A stretch of 40,883 nucleotides of DNA, from positions 1 through 40,883 of the forward strand of contig CAVHFU010000009.1 of NCBI GenBank assembly GCA_963635575.1. Direction: 5' to 3'. Below the pieces are notes generated by a model that was given only the letters and a program-made list of their open reading frames with translations, was not told the DNA's origin and made no database searches. Made by a program: the position numbers and the translations under genes. This DNA is from RGIG9151 sp963635575. GTDB lineage: Bacteria; Bacillota; Clostridia; TANB77; RGIG9151. Below, piece by piece: positions 33,221 through 40,883 of the stretch (positions are counted from its first letter, which is position 1; each line of letters begins with the position of its first letter).

Positions 33221-34381
33221 CTATCTTATTTTCACAAATCTTAAAACGTCAATTAAATCCATGCAAGCATAATTACCATTATTATATAACTTTATTGACT
33301 TATATTTACCTGAAATACTTAATGTGTTTAAATATTTACCGCTAATATCAAAAAAATCAACTCTGTCAGCTAAAACAACAGCTATAGTTTTACTCGAACT
33401 TTCAATAGACTTTACCACCCCGGCGACCTCGCCCGTTCCGGTTTTTTTATTATTTACATTAAGAATGTCAATTGTTGATTTATTCGCAAATATACTAGTT
33501 GCCTCTCTATATGTCTCTATAATCTTGCCCTCATTTTCAAGATTAATTCCGGAAACTGTCTTATTAGAAAAGTCATCAAATGTTGTCTTTTTATAGTTTT
33601 TATCAATTTTAACTAATTTATTATCACCCACCGCAATAACATTAGAACTATCAATAAACCTTATACCCGACATCAAAACGTCATCCTCTATTTCAGAATA
33701 CATAATTTGACCATTGCTAGACATAAAGGAAATTGCAGAATTGATAACCGCACTACTAACGTCAGTCTCAATCATAGCTACTAAATCGCCCTTTGGCGAT
33801 ATATCAATGTCAATTAAAGTCGTATTAGCAAACAACTTTCTAAATATTTCTTTACCGGTTGGATCTAAAAATAAAAATCCACTCTTGTATCCAACTTGTG
33901 AAAATATAACACCAACATATCCATCTTTATTTACAGTAATTTTCTTAATATCATTTTGGAGCTCTAATTCCCATAACATAGTTCTATTTTGGAAAGACAT
34001 AATCTTCTTTCCGCCAGACTCTGCAATAACAAATCTGTTATTATTAGCATCAATAAGCGGATTAGATATGTTCATTTCTTTAACCCATACAGGATTTTTA
34101 GTAGAAGTGTATTCAGAAATACCATTCTTATTTATAACAAGCATACCATCTTTACCGGGAACTATCGCTGTCTGAATAGCCGGATCATATGATATAGAAA
34201 ATATCTCTGTTGCATCTACAACTTCTTCTTCGGAAAAACTCGCAAGTATCTTTGAATAATACTCATAAATATTATTTCTTGCCTCCGGAGTTTTCCACAA
34301 ATAAATTCCACACACAACCAAAGCAATAAATAAAATCAGTAAAAATATATTCTTAAAAAATTTTCTTTTGTTAAATTTCAT
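33221..34381 (-). CDS. DUF5711-type membrane-anchored beta-propeller-like protein
   Basis: The 386-residue protein has one N-terminal membrane helix (residues 11-28) and an extracellular beta-rich part of repeated blade-like units, for example IVPGKDGMLVINKNGISEYT, GFLFLDPTGKEIFRKLFANT and NVIAVGDNKLVKIDK. This fits DUF5711, a Clostridia-specific family with no known function. The ATG at 34381 has GGAGG at the right distance; an in-frame GTG or ATG 12 bases earlier overlaps it. It lies 14 bases after trhP and 21 before whiA, so the run is probably one operon. Confidence 0.72.
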   Translation of the reverse strand: MKFNKRKFFKNIFLLILFIALVVCGIYLWKTPEARNNIYEYYSKILASFSEEEVVDATEIFSISYDPAIQTAIVPGKDGMLVINKNGISEYTSTKNPVWVKEMNISNPLIDANNNRFVIAESGGKKIMSFQNRTMLWELELQNDIKKITVNKDGYVGVIFSQVGYKSGFLFLDPTGKEIFRKLFANTTLIDIDISPKGDLVAMIETDVSSAVINSAISFMSSNGQIMYSEIEDDVLMSGIRFIDSSNVIAVGDNKLVKIDKNYKKTTFDDFSNKTVSGINLENEGKIIETYREATSIFANKSTIDILNVNNKKTGTGEVAGVVKSIESSSKTIAVVLADRVDFFDISGKYLNTLSISGKYKSIKLYNNGNYACMDLIDVLRFVKIR

Positions 34382-34395
34382 AGTGACCTCCAAAA

Positions 34396-35628
34396 TTACT
34401 TTCTTCTACGAATTATATAATTATTTTCGGCACTAGCCGGCAACTTCATTAGAACTTTTTGCTCCGCCTTCCCCGGATTTACAACATCAATCTTTTCATT
34501 TGTATCAACATTATGCAATTCACCAATAGTAATAATTTCAGGCTCAATTTTTCCAGGAATAATCATTTCGTATTGTGAACCAACTTGAAGCTTATTTCTA
34601 ACCTCTACTATAGATAACCCATCTTTTTTCTCTAAAACTTTCGCACCGTATTCATATGGGACTGTACTTCTTCCATCATCATCGTAATTTTGAATATCTT
34701 TGTTATCCTCTCTGTCATAGAATAGCTCACTGTATTTTCTGCTCATAGCCTTATCTAATTCCACTTGATACTTTTCAGGACTCCAGTTAACCTTATTAGC
34801 TAAATAATCATCAATAGCACATCTATATGCATTAACTACTGTTGCAAGATAATATTCTGTCTTTAATCTTCCCTCGATTTTCAAGCTTTCAACACCCATA
34901 TCCACTATTTCAGGGATTCTGTTAATTAAGCATAAATCCTTAGCAGAAAGTAAGTATGTACCTCTTCCATCTTCCTCGACAGGTAACAATTTCCCAGGAT
35001 TATTCTTTTCTTCAATATACACATTATAGTTCCATCTACAAGGTTGTGCGCAGTCACCTTGGTTTGAAGCGCGTCCGATTAAATAATTACTTAAAATGCA
35101 TCTTCCGGAATAACCGACACAAACAGCGCCATGAATAAACATTTCTAACTCCAAATCGGGAGATTTATTCTCCATCATATATTTAATTTTATCTCTTGAA
35201 AGCTCACGAGCCAAAATAACCCTCTTTGCACCATTTCTTCTCCAAAATTCACAAGTACCCAAACTTACCGTGTTAGCTTGTGTACTAATATGGACATCAA
35301 CATTCGGAGCATATTCACGGACTATGTCTAAAACTCCGCCATCACTAACAATTACAGCATCAACACCCATATCATTTAAAATCTTAGCTTGAGTTTTAAC
35401 CTTTTCATAATCCTTATCAAATGCATATATATTCATAGCAGCATAAATCTTTTTGTTCATTTTTTTTGCAAGTTCAACAATCTTAACAAACTCATCATTA
35501 TTAATGTTAACCCTTGTTCTTAAAGATAAATCAGCAGTTCCTGCATATACTGCATCTGCTCCGTATAAATATGCAATTTTTGCTCGTTCAAATGTGCCCG
35601 CTGGGGCAAGTAATTCTGGTTTTTCCAT
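34396..35628 (-). CDS. trhP: U32-family tRNA hydroxylase (TrhP type)
   Basis: This is a 410-residue U32 'peptidase' family protein. It begins ELLAPAGTFERAKIAYLYGA, and carries the U32 signature ELEMFIHGAVCVGYSGRCIL followed by GDCAQPCRWNY, whose cysteines bind an iron-sulfur cluster, then LKIEGRLKTEYYLATVVNAY. TrhP enzymes use prephenate to hydroxylate uridine 34 of tRNAs, giving ho5U. The methyltransferase TrmR directly upstream makes mo5U from that product, which supports the assignment. Bacillus has two trhP copies; only one is here. GAAGGAGAAT precedes the ATG. Confidence 0.88.
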   Translation of the reverse strand: MEKPELLAPAGTFERAKIAYLYGADAVYAGTADLSLRTRVNINNDEFVKIVELAKKMNKKIYAAMNIYAFDKDYEKVKTQAKILNDMGVDAVIVSDGGVLDIVREYAPNVDVHISTQANTVSLGTCEFWRRNGAKRVILARELSRDKIKYMMENKSPDLELEMFIHGAVCVGYSGRCILSNYLIGRASNQGDCAQPCRWNYNVYIEEKNNPGKLLPVEEDGRGTYLLSAKDLCLINRIPEIVDMGVESLKIEGRLKTEYYLATVVNAYRCAIDDYLANKVNWSPEKYQVELDKAMSRKYSELFYDREDNKDIQNYDDDGRSTVPYEYGAKVLEKKDGLSIVEVRNKLQVGSQYEMIIPGKIEPEIITIGELHNVDTNEKIDVVNPGKAEQKVLMKLPASAENNYIIRRRK

Positions 35629-35642
35629 AATTCATTCTCCTT

Positions 35643-36221
35643 CTACTTTTTGGCTATGACTAAAATCCCATCTCCAATATCAACTAACTCACTATTTAAT
35701 CCCTCATCATTTTTTACTTTATCAATAAATTCTCGTAGTCGCATAACTGCTGTACGTTGTTTATGTTTAACCTTTTCTTCACCTTTTACCATACCTTTAT
35801 AATTTACATTATCAGCAATAATGACTCCATCATCATTTAACATTTTAAGGCACAGTGGCAAATATTCAATATAATGACTCTTAGGTCCATCTATAAATAT
35901 AAAATCATACTTTTTATTTAACTTAGAAAGTACCGTTAAAGCATCTCCCTCAATAATGTTAATTTTGTCATTCAGCTTATACATATCAATATTAGCCTTC
36001 GCCAACATTATTCTCTGCTTATCAATTTCAATAGTGTCAATTTTCCCGTCATCCGTCAAAAACTTTGAAAAACATATAGCCGAATATCCAATTGCAGTAC
36101 CAATTTCAAGTATATTTTTCACACTTTTCTTGCTAAGGAGGTTCTCTATATATTCCAACGAATCATCTAAGATTACCGGAATCCAACTTTGCCTAGCAAA
36201 AAATCGCATTTCTTCCAACAT
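35643..36221 (-). CDS. trmR: tRNA 5-hydroxyuridine methyltransferase
   Basis: The 192-residue class I SAM-dependent O-methyltransferase has motif I ILEIGTAIGYSAI, motif II DTIEID, the post-I acidic residue, IIEGDA and FIDGPKSHYIEYLPLCLKML typical of the catechol-OMT-like family. Its position 14 bases before trhP, as yrrM is with yrrNO in Bacillus, points to TrmR, which methylates ho5U34 to mo5U34. The ribosome-binding site is weak (AGAGAG). The gene is divergent from spoVFB. Confidence 0.88.
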   Translation of the reverse strand: MLEEMRFFARQSWIPVILDDSLEYIENLLSKKSVKNILEIGTAIGYSAICFSKFLTDDGKIDTIEIDKQRIMLAKANIDMYKLNDKINIIEGDALTVLSKLNKKYDFIFIDGPKSHYIEYLPLCLKMLNDDGVIIADNVNYKGMVKGEEKVKHKQRTAVMRLREFIDKVKNDEGLNSELVDIGDGILVIAKK

Positions 36222-36291
36222 ATTATCACTCTCTACTAAATAATCTCAATTACCACATCATTTTACCATAAACCACAAAAATAATAAAGCC

Positions 36292-36328
36292 AAAAAACGC
36301 AAATTCATACTTTGAATTGTCGTTTTTT
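36292..36328. terminator. Hairpin with A6 and T6 flanks in the trmR/spoVFB divergent region
   Basis: AAAAAACG (36292-36299) pairs with CGTTTTTT (36321-36328), and AATTC with GAATT inside. It looks like a bidirectional terminator but lies upstream of both genes. Confidence 0.5.
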
Positions 36329-36338
36329 AACTATCATT

Positions 36339-36347
36339 CATATACTA
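36339..36347 (+). promoter_or_regulatory. Mother-cell-type (sigma-K/E) -10 candidate before spoVFB
   Basis: CATATACTA fits the sigma-K -10 pattern CATA-N3-TA. A matching -35 AC at the right distance is not present (GTC is found), so this is only suggestive. Confidence 0.3.
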
Positions 36348-36370
36348 ATTAATAAAGGATGGTGAAATAT

Positions 36371-36949
36371 ATGACACTTGAAGGAAAGAAAATAGGACTT
36401 GGAATCACAGGTTCTTTTTGCAACTTTTCAAAAGTACCGGAAATTATAAATTCTATTCAAAAAGCAGGAGCCGAAGTCATTCCAATACTCTCGTCTCATG
36501 TCCAAGTATATGATACGCGTTTCAATAACGCCACTGAATTTCAAGAAAACATAAAAGAATTAACAAAAAATGAACCAGTCTTAACAATTGTAGACGCAGA
36601 ACCAATAGGGCCTAAAAATATGATCGATTTAATGCTAATAGCACCGTGCACAGGAAATACCGTTGCAAAACTTACTTATTCAATAATAGATGACACAATT
36701 CTTATGGCAACAAAATCACACCTTAGAAACAACAAACCAGTAGTTTTAGGTATTTCAACAAATGATGCTCTAGGCTTAAGTGCAAAAAATATAGGAACAT
36801 TACTCGCAACAAAAAACTTCTACTTTGTTCCATTTGGGCAAGACGCACCAGATGCAAAACCAAACTCGCTTACATTTGACGTAGAGAAAATAGTACCAAC
36901 AATAGAGCTAGCACTAGAAGGCAAACAAATCCAGCCAATATTAAAGTAG
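36371..36949 (+). CDS. spoVFB: Dipicolinate synthase subunit B
   Basis: The 192-residue flavoprotein-like subunit begins LEGKKIGLGITGSFCNFSKV and carries DAEPIGPKNMIDLMLIAPCT and ATKSHLRNNKPVVLGISTND, all typical of SpoVFB/DpaB. With SpoVFA it makes dipicolinic acid, the calcium chelator of the spore core, in the mother cell. The usual partner spoVFA is not adjacent: spoVFB stands alone on the plus strand. The ATG at 36371 has AAAGGATGGTG upstream; the ATG at 36359 lies within that site. Confidence 0.92.
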   Translation: MTLEGKKIGLGITGSFCNFSKVPEIINSIQKAGAEVIPILSSHVQVYDTRFNNATEFQENIKELTKNEPVLTIVDAEPIGPKNMIDLMLIAPCTGNTVAKLTYSIIDDTILMATKSHLRNNKPVVLGISTNDALGLSAKNIGTLLATKNFYFVPFGQDAPDAKPNSLTFDVEKIVPTIELALEGKQIQPILK

Positions 36950-36956
36950 TAAAAAC

Positions 36957-37061
36957 TGACCATTAGGGACGGTTCTTTTTGGTCACACAAAAAAACAGCT
37001 GTAATTTTCATTATATCTAAATTACAGCTGTTATATTTTTAGGACCTGTCCCATTTGGTCA
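36957..37061. repeat. Inverted pair of REP-like units around a terminator
   Basis: TGACCATTAGGGACGGTTC (from 36957) and, on the other strand, TGACCAAATGGGACAGGTCC (37061-37042) are similar units in opposite orientation, flanking a hairpin. Units containing GGGACGGTTCT and GGTCA are widespread in Clostridia intergenic regions, as I remember. This suggests a BIME-like composite of REP units. Confidence 0.55.
36994..37032. terminator. Bidirectional terminator between convergent spoVFB and spoIVB
   Basis: AACAGCTGTAATTT and AAATTACAGCTGTT form a perfect 14-bp stem with an 11-base loop. On the plus strand it is followed by ATATTTTT; on the minus strand by TTTTT. Confidence 0.85.
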
Positions 37062-37067
37062 TTTAAG

Positions 37068-38294
37068 TTAAGCAGCATTTTCCAACATATTTTCAATAAA
37101 TATTCCATACCCTCTTGTTGGATCATTAATTAACACATGCGTTACAGCACCTATTATTTTGCCATTTTGGATAATCGGGCTACCACTCATTCCCTGCACA
37201 ATTCCACCGGTTTCCTCTAGCAACTTTCTATCCGTTACTCTAATAACCATATCCTTTGAATCTAATTCGTTACTATAATTTGCTTTTTCAATTCTTATTT
37301 TATACTCCTTACATTCATTTCCGGAAACAGTGCATAAAATTTTAGCCTCTCCTGGAACCACTTCGTTCTTTAATGCAATCTCATATTGCTTATTTTCTAT
37401 ATCCACATTTCCCGTTATATATCCAAATATGCCACGAGTTGTGTTTTGAGTAATACTTCCAAAAATGCTTCCTTCCCTCATAGCTCCTCTTATCTCTCCG
37501 GGGGTTCCTTTTTTTCCCTTGTTAACAGACAAAACAACAGCATCATAAGCCTTACCACCATTAATTTTTAGCAAACCACTTTCATCTATATCATTTATAC
37601 CATGTCCGAGCGCCCCAAACCCACCATTTTCCGGATTAATATACGTAACAGTTCCCACGCCAGAAGTAACATTCTTTACCCAAATTCCCAATTTATATTT
37701 CCCGTCATTTCTATCAATTTTTGCAAAAAATGTTTCGTTAAACTTAGTATTGTTTCTCATTATTTCTAAAGTTATTTTGTTTTCCTTAGAAACTTGCAAC
37801 TCATTTATAAATTCTTGAGCACTCTCTATTTCCTTGCCATTTATACTTAAAATTATATCTCCCCTTTGAATATTCTTACCTTCATATGGCTTCGACTTAG
37901 AGTAATCCCTTGTCACAAAGCTTTCAAGCGAAACAACCGTAAGGCCAGGAGTATTAAGCTTTATTCCAATAACATTTCCACCAGCTATAACCGTATTGGC
38001 CGATATAACATTTATGTCCACATTTTTTAATGGCACAATTCCAAACAATGAAAGTTTTACATTTTCTTTGCCTACCGTAGACGATACAAGCTTACCACCT
38101 GTTGCTTTTACGCTACATTCCGCATCAAATGACATGGTTATAAAATTATGAAAAGGATAAGAAATTTCCTTACCCTCTATCATAGTAATCTTGTCCGGAA
38201 CCGCTGAATAAACAGTAATATATAAGTACAAAAGCATTAAAATCGTTATAACACATATTCTTAAAACATTATTTTTCCTCGCATTTTCACTCAA
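37068..38294 (-). CDS. spoIVB: SpoIVB sporulation signalling serine protease
   Basis: The 408-residue protein has a membrane anchor (residues ~12-30), a PDZ domain at about 115-190 (NIQRGDIILSINGKEIESAQ), and an SA-clan serine peptidase region with GFGALGHGI (His) and GMSGSPII (Ser370 in this numbering). SpoIVB is made in the forespore and cleaves SpoIVFA to activate sigma-K in the mother cell. The reading frame opens further upstream to a TTG at 38342 inside a terminator hairpin. I chose the TTG at 38294, nine bases after GGGAGG (38304-38309). Confidence 0.9.
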   Translation of the reverse strand: MSENARKNNVLRICVITILMLLYLYITVYSAVPDKITMIEGKEISYPFHNFITMSFDAECSVKATGGKLVSSTVGKENVKLSLFGIVPLKNVDINVISANTVIAGGNVIGIKLNTPGLTVVSLESFVTRDYSKSKPYEGKNIQRGDIILSINGKEIESAQEFINELQVSKENKITLEIMRNNTKFNETFFAKIDRNDGKYKLGIWVKNVTSGVGTVTYINPENGGFGALGHGINDIDESGLLKINGGKAYDAVVLSVNKGKKGTPGEIRGAMREGSIFGSITQNTTRGIFGYITGNVDIENKQYEIALKNEVVPGEAKILCTVSGNECKEYKIRIEKANYSNELDSKDMVIRVTDRKLLEETGGIVQGMSGSPIIQNGKIIGAVTHVLINDPTRGYGIFIENMLENAA

Positions 38295-38313
38295 CTCAAT
38301 CTGCCTCCCAAAG

Positions 38314-38348
38314 AAAAAACTCTTCTGGAGTAGTATCTCCAAAAGAGT
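38314..38348 (-). terminator. Intrinsic terminator directly before spoIVB
   Basis: On the minus strand ACTCTTTTGGAG pairs with CTCCAGAAGAGT (one mismatch), followed by TTTTTT. It ends the flavoprotein transcript five bases before the spoIVB Shine-Dalgarno. Confidence 0.8.
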
Positions 38349-38365
38349 CTATATTTAATCAGCCA

Positions 38366-39604
38366 TTAAATATTATTTCCTGCCAAAAATGCCGTAGAAA
38401 ATGCAATCTGTAAATTAAATCCTCCGGTATAAGCATCAACATCAATTACTTCACCACAAAAGTATAATCCATTAACCAGTTTCGATTCCATTGTAGAGGG
38501 ATTGATTTCATCAGTACAAACTCCACCGGCCGTAATAATTGCCTCATCAATAGGTCTAAGTTCATTTATTTCAAACTCTAATCCCTTTAATAATTCAACT
38601 ATTCTCTTTCTTTCTTCAACCGTTATAACATTCACCTTTTTGCTCTCATCAATTTTTGTCAGAGAAATTATAACAGGCACTAACTTTTCAGGAAGCAAAT
38701 CATACAAAGAATTTTTTAATTCCTTATTTATATATTTTTGGAAATCGCGTTGAACTCTCAAATCAAGTTTTTTGTTGTCTAATGCAGGTTTTAAGTCAAT
38801 TCTTGCCTTTATTCCGTTTACACATCTATTTTCATTCATATACTTGTGAAGCACTCTACTTCCGCTAAGGACTATTGGACCAGAAACTCCGAAATGTGTA
38901 AACAGCATTTCGCCAAAATCCGAATATATTTCTCTGTTTTTAGAATCAAATAAACTAAATCCAACATTTTTTAGCGATAATCCCTGCAACTTAGGTATCC
39001 ATTCAGTATATGAAACTAACCCTACAAGCGATGGTTTAGGTGGTATTATTTTATGTCCAAGCTTTTTAGCGATTTCATATCCATCTCCGGTAGAACCTGT
39101 TGCAGGATAGCTTTTCCCACCTGTAGCTATTATTACTTTATCACAATTTATAATCTCACCGCTTGATAATTTAACACCTACTACCTTGCCATTTTCAGTA
39201 ATAACTTCTTTAGCCACCGCATTATATTTAATTTTTACATTGTTTTCACGTAGAACCCGACTAAGAGCATTAACAATATCCTTAGCAGAATCTGATACAG
39301 GAAATACTCTTCCTCCACGTTCCACCTTAGTTTCCACACCTAATTTATTGAAAAAGTTAATTGTATCATCATTTGTAAAAGAATAAAAAGCGCTATATAA
39401 AAACCTTCCATTTCCAGGAGTATTTTCTATAAACTCACCAATATCCGCAGAATTAGTAACATTACATCTACCCTTTCCTGTAATAGCCAATTTTCTGCCA
39501 ACTCTATCGTTCTTTTCCAAAACTAAAACATCAGCATTTTTTCCCGCAATCCCGGCAGCCATAAGTCCGGACGCACCACCGCCAATAACAATAACTTTCT
39601 TCAT
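38366..39604 (-). CDS. HI0933/BaiN-family flavoprotein (NAD(P)/FAD-dependent oxidoreductase)
   Basis: The 412-residue protein has an FAD-binding Rossmann motif at the N-terminus (VIVIGGGASGLMAAG), the family signature GRKLAITGKGRCNVTN, VIIATGGKSYPATGSTGDGY and the C-terminal GGVCTDEINPSTMES followed by GEVIDVDAYTGGFNLQIAFS. The family includes BaiN, linked to bile-acid reduction, and YhiN/HI0933 of unknown reaction; the substrate here is not known. A promoter lies at 39647-39675 and GAAGGAG before the ATG. It ends at the terminator just before spoIVB. Confidence 0.88.
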   Translation of the reverse strand: MKKVIVIGGGASGLMAAGIAGKNADVLVLEKNDRVGRKLAITGKGRCNVTNSADIGEFIENTPGNGRFLYSAFYSFTNDDTINFFNKLGVETKVERGGRVFPVSDSAKDIVNALSRVLRENNVKIKYNAVAKEVITENGKVVGVKLSSGEIINCDKVIIATGGKSYPATGSTGDGYEIAKKLGHKIIPPKPSLVGLVSYTEWIPKLQGLSLKNVGFSLFDSKNREIYSDFGEMLFTHFGVSGPIVLSGSRVLHKYMNENRCVNGIKARIDLKPALDNKKLDLRVQRDFQKYINKELKNSLYDLLPEKLVPVIISLTKIDESKKVNVITVEERKRIVELLKGLEFEINELRPIDEAIITAGGVCTDEINPSTMESKLVNGLYFCGEVIDVDAYTGGFNLQIAFSTAFLAGNNI

Positions 39605-39646
39605 ATATTCTCCTTCTTACTATATAATTTGCAACATCTATTATTA

Positions 39647-39675
39647 ATTTTATCATATTTTGGCTTCTATTTCAA
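39647..39675 (-). promoter_or_regulatory. Promoter of the flavoprotein gene
   Basis: On the minus strand TTGAAA (39670-39675), 17 bases, TAAAAT (39647-39652). Confidence 0.6.
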
Positions 39676-39678
39676 TTA

Positions 39679-40329
39679 CTACTTAGCAAAGCAATGTTTA
39701 CCAATTGTTCGTACAATCGGTCTACTCCATATCCACTTGCTCGTACTAGTCGCAGGATTAAAAAAGTAAATACACCCACCCGTCGGATCCCAACCACTAA
39801 GTGCATCTTGTGCAGCCTTTAGTGCTGTTGATGACGGTTCCATATTAATCTGTCCGTCCTTTACAGAATCAAACGCACCGGATTGGTAAATTACTCCAGC
39901 AAGTGTATTAGGGAATTTGCTACTGTTTACTCTATTTAATATAACTGCTCCGACAGCCACCTGTCCTTCATATGGTTCTCCTCTAGCTTCCCCATTTATT
40001 GCTCGTGCGAGTAAATTTACATTATTGTTAGCAGTCGTCTTTTTTGTAGATATCCCAAGAGCTTCTAGTGTTTTGGTACCCGCCACACCATCAGCTATCA
40101 ATCCACTTTTAGCTTGAAAGTTTTTTACAGCCTGATAAGTCTTACCTCCATAACTTCCATCTATCACTCCATTATAGTATCCCCACTGCTTTAGCTTATT
40201 TTGAATTTGAATTACCTCGTCTCCACTCGAGCCCCAATAAGAAACAGTTTCCATATTAATGCCCTTTATAAAATTAGTACCTGCAAAAAGATAAATGAAA
40301 ATAATTAGTATTGCAATTTTTCTCCTCAT
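39679..40329 (-). CDS. sleB: Spore cortex-lytic enzyme SleB-type hydrolase
   Basis: The 216-residue protein has a signal peptide (residues 1-23), a peptidoglycan-binding domain (GDEVIQIQNKLKQWGYYNGV, about 36-92) and a SleB/CwlJ hydrolase domain from about 103. That domain includes ARAINGEARGEPYEGQVAVG, with E114 the expected catalytic acid, and the closing CIYFFNPATSTSKWIWSRP. SleB is a lytic transglycosylase that degrades spore cortex during germination. Its usual partner ypeB is not beside it. The ATG at 40329 has GGAGG five bases upstream; an upstream in-frame start at 40341 overlaps that site. Confidence 0.92.
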   Translation of the reverse strand: MRRKIAILIIFIYLFAGTNFIKGINMETVSYWGSSGDEVIQIQNKLKQWGYYNGVIDGSYGGKTYQAVKNFQAKSGLIADGVAGTKTLEALGISTKKTTANNNVNLLARAINGEARGEPYEGQVAVGAVILNRVNSSKFPNTLAGVIYQSGAFDSVKDGQINMEPSSTALKAAQDALSGWDPTGGCIYFFNPATSTSKWIWSRPIVRTIGKHCFAK

Positions 40330-40389
40330 AAAGACCTCCATAAACTTTTTAATTACTAACTATTTTCTCTCTTATATAAAAAAAAATAC

Positions 40390-40421
40390 AGAGATAGCAG
40401 AAAAAATTTTCCACCATCTCT
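40390..40421 (-). terminator. Intrinsic terminator of the 86-residue gene
   Basis: On the minus strand AGAGAT and ATCTCT close an A/T-rich hairpin, followed by GTATTTTTTTTT. It lies just past the stop codon. Confidence 0.7.
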
Positions 40422-40427
40422 ATATCT

Positions 40428-40688
40428 TTAGCCATACAAAACCTTTTCCTTAACATACTGCCAAATCCCATTCTTATGCAAGATAAGGCACACACGTACA
40501 GCTTTTAATTCATAATTAATTCCCTCGCTACTACAATAAACTTTTAAGTCTTTCTTTAAATACTTCATATCCTTTTTGCAAATTGCTTCAATGCATCTTC
40601 GCCTAATCTCGTCCTCGACCTCAGAATAACCAAAAGTACAAACTAACATACGCCGTAACTCGCGATCGATTTTGCTAAAATTTTTCAT
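40428..40688 (-). CDS. Small unknown protein with its own promoter
   Basis: I do not recognise this 86-residue, basic, cysteine-rich (five Cys), probably helical protein (KIDRELRRMLVCTFGYSEVE; then CIEAICKKDMKYLKKDLKVY). There is no signal peptide. The gene is well supported: a near-consensus promoter upstream, GAGGAGG before the ATG, and a terminator just downstream. It stands alone. The cysteines do not form a regular zinc-finger spacing (C17, C32, C37, C52, C67). Confidence 0.75.
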   Translation of the reverse strand: MKNFSKIDRELRRMLVCTFGYSEVEDEIRRRCIEAICKKDMKYLKKDLKVYCSSEGINYELKAVRVCLILHKNGIWQYVKEKVLYG

Positions 40689-40771
40689 AATAATTTCCTC
40701 CTCAAGAAATGAATTAGAATTTTATTTCGCAAAAAAAACTGCAAAATATGTATATAAAGAACAGACAGTTT

Positions 40772-40800
40772 ATTGTATCATATTATGTAACCTTTGTCAA
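40772..40800 (-). promoter_or_regulatory. Near-consensus sigma-A promoter of the 86-residue gene
   Basis: On the minus strand TTGACA (40795-40800), exactly 17 bases, TACAAT (40772-40777). The remaining 83 bases to the right edge show no gene. Confidence 0.75.
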
Positions 40801-40883
40801 CATTTTCCTACTTATTCAGTGAACATTTTATGATTAATTTTTGATAAAATCCTATATATTAATTTTTGAAAATGTCCCAAATA

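Noticed and set aside
40801..40883. Possible start of another gene at the right edge
   Set aside because: A/T-rich with no open frame or ribosome-binding site on either strand before the window ends.

Overview
The window is a stretch of a low-GC Clostridia-type (Firmicutes) chromosome. A strictly anaerobic lifestyle is suggested by a class III ribonucleotide reductase with its activase, several radical-SAM enzymes and a giant 2-hydroxyacyl-CoA-dehydratase-activase-type protein. Endospore formation is suggested by gerW/ytfJ, spoIVB, spoVFB and sleB, and flagellar motility by fliK, flgD and flgE. Two genes carry LexA-type SOS boxes. A 105-base run of N inside scpA shows that this is a scaffolded draft, perhaps metagenome-derived. 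No tRNA, rRNA, CRISPR array or prophage was recognised.

Layout. 1-500: left edge with a truncated IS1182-type transposase, a 26-bp inverted repeat, a palindrome that looks like fused IS256-type ends, and a terminator. 519-1209: a HEPN/MNT toxin-antitoxin pair. 1290-8044: hemW, an SLH protein, holA, a BspA-like leucine-rich-repeat surface protein, queH and prfB, the last with its +1 programmed frameshift. 8204-12490: one 1428-residue double-ASKHA activase protein. 12491-12818 (328 bp) has no gene but holds the activase promoter and a series of hairpins. 12819-16591: an orphan metal ABC permease, nrdG and nrdD. 16592-16902 (311 bp) has no gene and holds the nrdD control region, with two NrdR boxes 32 bp apart, and the mtaB terminator. 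16903-19624: mtaB and two unrecognised coiled-coil proteins. 19832-24803: the recA-recX-punA-scpA-scpB-DUF2953-gerW run, read right to left. 25098-30755: an SLH protein and the hook genes flgE, a small flagellar-operon gene, flgD and fliK. 30933-31580 (plus strand): a small unknown gene with its own promoter and terminator, then a yneA-like SOS division inhibitor. 31560-36221: polysaccharide deacetylase, a shortened whiA, a DUF5711 protein, and trhP-trmR (wobble-uridine modification). 36371-40688: spoVFB (plus strand), then spoIVB, a BaiN/HI0933-type flavoprotein, sleB and a small unknown gene on the minus strand.

How the genes connect. recA and yneA share GAAC-N4-GTTC operators, so DNA damage should both raise RecA and block division. 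nrdDG is under NrdR-type control, and a sigma-D-like promoter overlaps that region. The hook operon begins at a similar sigma-D-like sequence. scpA-scpB (chromosome condensation) sit with recA and two sporulation-associated genes. Most genes are on the minus strand with short spacings, so transcription is largely in operons.

I did not find a clearly new multi-gene system. The best candidates for something undescribed are the coiled-coil pair at 18245-19624, the small gene at 30933-31160, the WhiA that lacks about 100 internal residues, the purine nucleoside phosphorylase with a rewritten phosphate loop, the tandem repeats in FlgE, and the promoter overlap at nrdD.
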